This document shows, piece after piece, positions 52,213 to 64,000 of a DNA stretch of 64,000 bases. Position 1 is the stretch's first letter; the number at the start of each line of letters is the position of its first letter. Made by a program: the position numbers and the translations under genes. The notes under the pieces were generated by a model that saw only the letters and a list, made by a program, of their open reading frames with translations, searched no databases and was not told the origin of the DNA. The DNA is from Candidatus Absconditabacterales bacterium (GTDB lineage Bacteria > Patescibacteriota > Gracilibacteria > Absconditabacterales > Absconditicoccaceae), in assembly GCA_937923605.1 (NCBI GenBank), contig CALDTY010000004.1:25612-89611 (forward strand), written 5' to 3'.

Positions 52213-53001
52213 ATGTCAGTTGATATGAATCTCCTCAAAGAATTGAGAGCTATGACACATGCTCCTTTAAACGATTGTAAAAAAGCTCTTGAAGAGTCAA
52301 GTAATGATTTGGATGGTGCTCAAGATTGGCTAAGAGAAAGATGAGCTCTAAAAGCAGCCAAAAATGCTGATAGAGCGACTCATGAATGAATTGTTGTTAT
52401 AAAGAAAATTTGAGAACAAATTGTGTGACTTAAATTATCTTGTGAAACAGATTTCGTTGCCAAGAATGATACATTCAAGGATTTGGCTAATCAAATAGTT
52501 GATATTGTGTCTACATATTGAGATGTCACCTCTTATGAAGAATTAGATCAAGACAAGAAAGATGAATTGAATAAGGTTCTTCAAGATAACTTTGTTACAA
52601 TAGGAGAAAATATGCAAATAGCTGATGTATTCACATCAAATGATAATGGGTATATTTACATTCACCCAGGTGATAAAGTTGCTGCAGTTGTATATTTTGA
52701 TTGAGATGAAGATAGTGCAAAGCAAACAGCGTTACAGATCGCTGCAATGAGTCCTACATACCTATCAGTAGATGATGTTCCACAGACTGAAAAAGATGAA
52801 ATGAAGGCTGCTTTTGAAGAAGAAATGAAAGATAGTGGGAAACCAGCCGAAATACTAGACAACATTATTGCAGGTAAACTTGCTAAGAAATTTAGTGAAT
52901 TCGTGTTGTTGGAGCAAGTTTCAATATTTGATGATAGTAAGAAAGTTAAAGATACATTATGAGACACTAAAGTGACTGGATATGTTAGATATGCTATATA
53001 A
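52213..53001 (+). CDS. tsf: Elongation factor Ts
   Basis: 262 aa. [20 protein letters not shown] and [20 protein letters not shown] (TDFVAxN, which displaces Mg from EF-Tu) are diagnostic. Recycles EF-Tu-GDP. A small hairpin (CTCGA...TCGAG) lies between it and rpsF. Confidence 0.96.
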
Positions 53002-53095
53002 TATACATTTGTAAGTATGGACGACAACATGTGAGTTGATCGTCTTCTCGAAATTACATCGAGAGCCAAATGCTTTTAATTATTATTTTAAGAAC

Positions 53096-53482
53096 ATGAG
53101 ACATTACGAATTAGTGATTGTGATTGATGCAAATCTTGCAGCAAAAGACATGAAAGAAGTTAGTGGGAAAGTTGAAAAATTCTTATGAAAGGGTATCTTG
53201 GATACTGATGATATTGGTTTAATGCAAACAAAATATCAAATTGAGGGGCAAGATCAAGCATATTACATCTCATATTACGTTGAACTTGATCCTGATAGTA
53301 TTCCACAATTGAAGTTAGATTTAAGTATTCTTAAATGAATTGCTAAATTTACATTATTTGGAATGAAGGAAAGTGAAGCATTTTTAAAAATGTCAGACCT
53401 TAAGAAAAGATATGAAGATATGCAACCTGAGGAAGTTGAAGAAGAAAAAAAAGTTGAAGAAGAAGCAATTAAGCAAGAGTAG
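53096..53482 (+). CDS. rpsF: 30S ribosomal protein S6
   Basis: 128 aa. Starts MRHYELVIVIDANLAAKD and has YYISYYVELDPDSIPQLKLD, typical of S6; the C-terminus is an acidic Glu/Lys tail. Pairs with S18, the next gene. Confidence 0.92.
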
Positions 53483-53521
53483 TATCCAATTGAACACTTT
53501 TTTATCTTTGTATCATATATC

Positions 53522-53734
53522 ATGTTTGCTAGAAAAGCAAGAAATCCATTTAGGGACAAGTCAAATTTAGATCTAATCAATTGGAAATCAGTTGATTTTT
53601 TAAGAGCGTATACTACTAGATTTTGAAATATTAAACCCAGAAGATTCACATGACTTTCGGTGAGTCATCAAAAGAAGGTAAGACAAGCGATTATTAGAGC
53701 AAGAGAACTAGGTTTAATGCCGTATACTAAGTAA
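53522..53734 (+). CDS. rpsR: 30S ribosomal protein S18
   Basis: 70 aa. INWKSVDFLRAYTTRFGNIK then PRRFTGLSVSHQKKVRQAI are the S18 signatures (IDYKD...LxxFISExGKI...). Forms the platform heterodimer with S6. The ssb gene often found between rpsF and rpsR is missing. Confidence 0.94.
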
Positions 53735-53785
53735 TATATATACTTTCCACTTTTCGATTGTGCATTTTAGTTTATATTTATCAAC

Positions 53786-53947
53786 ATGCCAGGTAAACTT
53801 AATAGAATAAGAAAATACCAATGGAGAAAGAGAACAAGAAAACATGGTTTTCTGAAGAGAATGAGAACTAGAGATTGAAAAAATGTTCTAGCAAGAAGAA
53901 GAAAGAAGTGAAGACATTCATTGACTGTTCATAGAAGCAAAAAATAA
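53786..53947 (+). CDS. rpmH: 50S ribosomal protein L34
   Basis: 53 aa. KRTRKHGFLKRMRTRDGKN and VLARRRKKGRHSLTV are diagnostic. L34 is usually beside rnpA and dnaA; here it sits before rpoB and no rnpA is seen. Confidence 0.95.
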
Positions 53948-54023
53948 GATAGACATATTATATGTCATCTTTTATTTGCTCAGAATTCAATATGAAATTA
54001 TCAGTAACTAAACATATTTAATA

Positions 54024-54060
54024 TATTCTCGATAGATATTCGAGAAAATTTTTGTTTTTT
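54024..54060 (+). terminator. Hairpin before rpoB
   Basis: TTCTCGA and TCGAGAA around a 7-base loop, then AATTTTTGTTTTTT. A second, weaker hairpin overlaps the rpmH stop (GACATA/TATGTC near 53950-53968). Together they may end or attenuate the ribosomal transcript before rpoB. Confidence 0.65.
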
Positions 54061-54074
54061 CATTCTAATTGTTC

Positions 54075-57629
<3,555 letters not shown>

Positions 57630-57697
57630 ATATTTATGATTTGAGCAGAAATACTAAGTAATATTCAGCATACATTAATTTATCATTAAATCTTTCT

Positions 57698-61585
<3,888 letters not shown>

Positions 61586-61699
61586 TAGAATTTTGCCTTA
61601 TATATGGAATCAAATTAAAAGTACTTGCAATCATTGACAAAAATCTTATCTTAAAACACGTTTTCTTAGGGAAACACCAAATTTAGTTTACTAAAAAAA

Positions 61700-62383
61700 A
61701 TGGCTCATAAGAAAGCTGCCGGTTCGGCAAAGAATCTAAGAGATTCGAATCCAAATTATCATTGACTCAAGCTTAATTGAGGACAATTTGCTACTGCTTG
61801 AAACATTATCGTTAGACAGCAAGGACAAAAATATAGATCAGGTGATGGAACCTACATATCTAAAGATTTTACTATTCATGCAAGTATTGACTGAATCGTA
61901 AGCTTTAGAAAAAGAGCATTTGTGAGATTTGATGGTAGAAAGTATATAAGAACAATTGTTGATGTATTGCCAGAAGGAACCATTCAAGATTCTCCTTCGA
62001 CTTCTGCTCCAAAAGCAGAAAAGAAGATCTCTAAACCTAAAGCTAAGCCTATCTCTAAAAAAGCAGATGAGAGTACTAAGCCTGCCAAGGCAAAGGTTAC
62101 TGAAAAAGCAGCACCTAAAAAGAAGAAAGAAACTCAAGGAGGTGATGATCTAACTAAAATCGAATGAATAGGGCCTAAAATAGCTGAAGTATTCACACAA
62201 AATTGAATCAAAACATTTGCAGATTTAAGTGAGAGTAAAGTTTGAGACTTGAGAAATATTCTTTCTGAAAACTGACTTTCTCAACATGATCCTAAAACTT
62301 GGAAAAAACAAGCAACTTTAGCTAAGAATGATAAATGGGATGAGCTAAAGACTTTGCAAGATGAGTTAGATTGAGGAAAATAG
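61700..62383 (+). CDS. rpmA: L27 ribosomal protein fused to a helix-hairpin-helix domain
   Basis: 227 aa. Residues 1-85 are L27: MAHKKAAGSAKNLRDS, GLKLNGGQFATAGNIIVRQ and GDGTYISKDFTIHA; the N-terminus reaches the peptidyl-transferase centre. Residues about 95-150 are a Lys/Ala/Pro linker (KKISKPKAKPISKKADEST). Residues about 150-195 form the helix-hairpin-helix domain LTKIEGIGPKIAEVF, ATFADL-type sequence. Normal L27 is about 85 aa. A usual neighbour, L21, is not present here. Confidence 0.88.
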
Positions 62384-62440
62384 AAAGTAATATCACATAA
62401 TTGATAAATTGTAGACATCTTATTTATTAATCAAATTCAC

Positions 62441-62665
62441 ATGATTGGACCAAGGAAAAAAAGACCTATTTCTAAGAAGCATCAAAGACATTCTGCTCGA
62501 AAAAGAGTTAAGATGAAATATTGGTTGAATAAAATTCAAACAAGATGGTCTGAAGAAGGACAATGTTTCAAGTTAAATCATAGAGTATGTCCAAAATCTT
62601 GATACTACAAAGGAAAACAAGTAAAGACTATTAAAAGCAAAGCAAGTGATGTAATTGAAGCATAA
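62441..62665 (+). CDS. rpmF: 50S ribosomal protein L32
   Basis: 74 aa. MIGPRKKRPISKKHQRHSARK resembles L32 (basic N-terminus, KKrtSkSkrr), with two Cys (GQCFKLN and VCPKSG), which may be the remains of a zinc site. Family call rests on size, charge and pattern, so L32 is likely but not certain. Confidence 0.72.
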
Positions 62666-62775
62666 GGCTATATTAGTCGTTCTGAAGGAAATATACTGAA
62701 GAATCTCATATAGGTGACTTCTTGAGATCCTTTGTTTACACTCAGGATGATGAGATTTACCTCGTTATCTGTCCT

Positions 62776-63321
62776 ATGAATATAAAAGCTAGAATAAATG
62801 CTAGAAAAATACTGCTCGTATACTATTACGAACAGTATTTTTTCTTGATGGCAGGAGATAATCAGACCGCTATCACGGATATCGACAAGATCAGGAAGAT
62901 CGTAGCCAATCCTGGTGATGATCTAGAAGAAAATGTTGATCTTGCTCAAGTATTCAAAGATGGATACTATGGTGATTTTGATAGAGAGATAGTATATATT
63001 ATAGAAAACTATTTTGAAAAATTTGAGACGAGCGAGATAGATTTTGAATATATCAAAGAGCTAGGTCCAAGATTTAGTGAAAGCATAGATCCTGTACGCA
63101 AACTAGTAGACACTTACGCTGCTACATTTGGCTATGATAGTATGGATCTGATGGATAGAGTATTGTTTATCCTATGATATGTAGAATATACCCACCTCGA
63201 TACCCCCAAGGAAGTAGTGCTCAACGAGATGGTAGAGCTAGCAAAAAGATATGGAGACGAAAGTAGTCCAAAACTACTCAATGGTATAGGACATAAGATT
63301 TTTGAAGGGCTAGAAAAGTAA
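62776..63321 (+). CDS. nusB: Transcription antitermination factor NusB
   Basis: 181 aa from ATG 62776 (MNIKARINARKILLVYYYE, matching the RxxARxxALQxLY N-terminus); in-frame TTG and ATG starts further upstream are less likely. C-terminal VVLNEMVELAKRYGDESSPK and LLNGIGHKIFE match the S10-binding and last-helix regions. Needed for antitermination on rRNA operons. G+C and GGN use are higher than in the ribosomal genes; only one TGA-Gly (FILGYVE). Overlaps rnc by one base. Confidence 0.85.
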
Positions 63322-64000
63322 TGATGAGTAATAGTAATATAGACTTTCTCAACTCACTCTCACTGCCTACTTCATCACTAGATGAGGAACTTTTGTGACA
63401 GGCGCTGACACACAAGTCATACGCGATGGACTATCCGATCGGGACAGTGGATCACAACGAGAGGTTAGAATTTTTGGGTGATTCTGTGTTGGGTGCTGTG
63501 GTGGCGAGACTACTATATGACAACTTTCCTGATATCACAGAGTCGCAGCTGACCTTGTCCAAGATCTTCTTGGTCAAGGAGTCTACACTGGCCAAGGTCG
63601 CGAGAAACATCGGACTAGGAGAGGTGATCAGGATAGGTGTGGGAGAAACGAGGAGCGGATGAGCAGACAAGGATTCGGTATTGAGTGATGGATTGGAGGC
63701 GTTGATAGCATATATCTATATGCAGTATGGATGGGACGAGGTAGAGCAGTTTATCACCAGACATATATACACGCTCCTATGAGACGAGCCAGCTATGCCG
63801 ACCAAAAGCCGAAAAAACCTCCTTCAAGAACTGATACAAAAATATCATAACGAAACGCCCAGATACGATATGGTAGAATTGGAGTTTGCCTCGAGTGGAG
63901 ATGTGATCTTGTTTGGTGCGGATGTGTATGTGCTGGATCAACTGGTGTGTCGTGGTACCGGTACCAACAAAAAGAAAGCTCAAGAGGATGGGGCGGAGCA
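63321..64000 (+). CDS. rnc: Ribonuclease III (3' end outside the window)
   Basis: At least 226 aa, cut by the window edge. RNase III signature NERLEFLGDSVLGAVVA near residue 46, second acidic site LSDGLEALIAYIY, and a dsRBD start KNLLQELIQKYHNETPRY near residue 165. It processes rRNA and structured mRNA; candidate substrates are the long hairpins in this window's ribosomal operons. Its ATG overlaps the nusB stop (TAATG). The sequence is near 50 percent G+C, against about a third elsewhere; TGA-Gly still occurs (LLGQAL, SGGADK, LLGDEP). Confidence 0.93.

Overview
This is AT-rich bacterial DNA in which UGA is read as glycine (translation table 25), the code of Gracilibacteria (BD1-5) and Absconditabacteria (SR1) in the candidate phyla radiation. 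With the standard code almost every gene breaks into pieces. With TGA read as Gly, complete proteins appear and many TGAs fall on invariant glycines: the TrmD PYGGGAGM loop, the RsmA GNLPYY motif, the TyrRS LLVGGAT stretch and the Tmk P-loop. Real ends are TAA or TAG, and TGG still fits conserved Trp positions. Ribosomal protein L30 is missing from its usual place between S5 and L15, which also fits the CPR. I cannot tell the two phyla apart from this window.

Layout. 1-1772: end of a large secreted, surface-type protein. 1892-11699: an LRR lipoprotein, rsmA, a reverse-strand phenylalanine hydroxylase-tyrS pair behind an attenuator-like hairpin, tmk, trmD, and a reverse cluster with a VTT/DedA-type membrane protein, a ferredoxin-reductase-type flavoprotein and two tandem HExxH proteins. 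11842-12187: tRNAs Pro, Ile and Phe with a decayed tRNA-like copy. 12322-14028: a GHMP-kinase-like protein. 14469-27012: tuf followed by the S10/spc-type ribosomal operon ending in secY. 27138-31882: a DEDDh exonuclease, a VanW-family protein, a small hydrolase, argS and a membrane protein.

32503-41116 is the outlier: seven long genes (purK, purC, purE, a pyrE-pyrF fusion, an unknown 498-aa protein, pyrD, pyrC) with no in-frame UGA at all, although genes on both sides, including tuf, rpoB and argS, use UGA for Gly throughout. The block encodes two unbroken pathway segments, AIR to SAICAR and carbamoyl-aspartate to UMP. It is best read as a relatively recent acquisition from a standard-code donor. 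It ends beside a tRNA-Thr gene whose 3' end faces it.

41318-45571 (reverse): one 1417-aa protein with a transglutaminase-like core. 45690-49547: tRNA-Gly(GCC) and envelope proteins (FecR-like, NfeD-like, CPBP protease). 49767-62665: a second gene-expression block (rplJ, rplL, rpsB, tsf, rpsF, rpsR, rpmH, rpoB, rpoC, an L27-HhH fusion, rpmF). 62776-64000: nusB and rnc (cut by the window edge), visibly richer in G+C and poorer in UGA than the rest. Ribosomal genes lack clear Shine-Dalgarno sequences; many are preceded by G-free or G-poor leaders.
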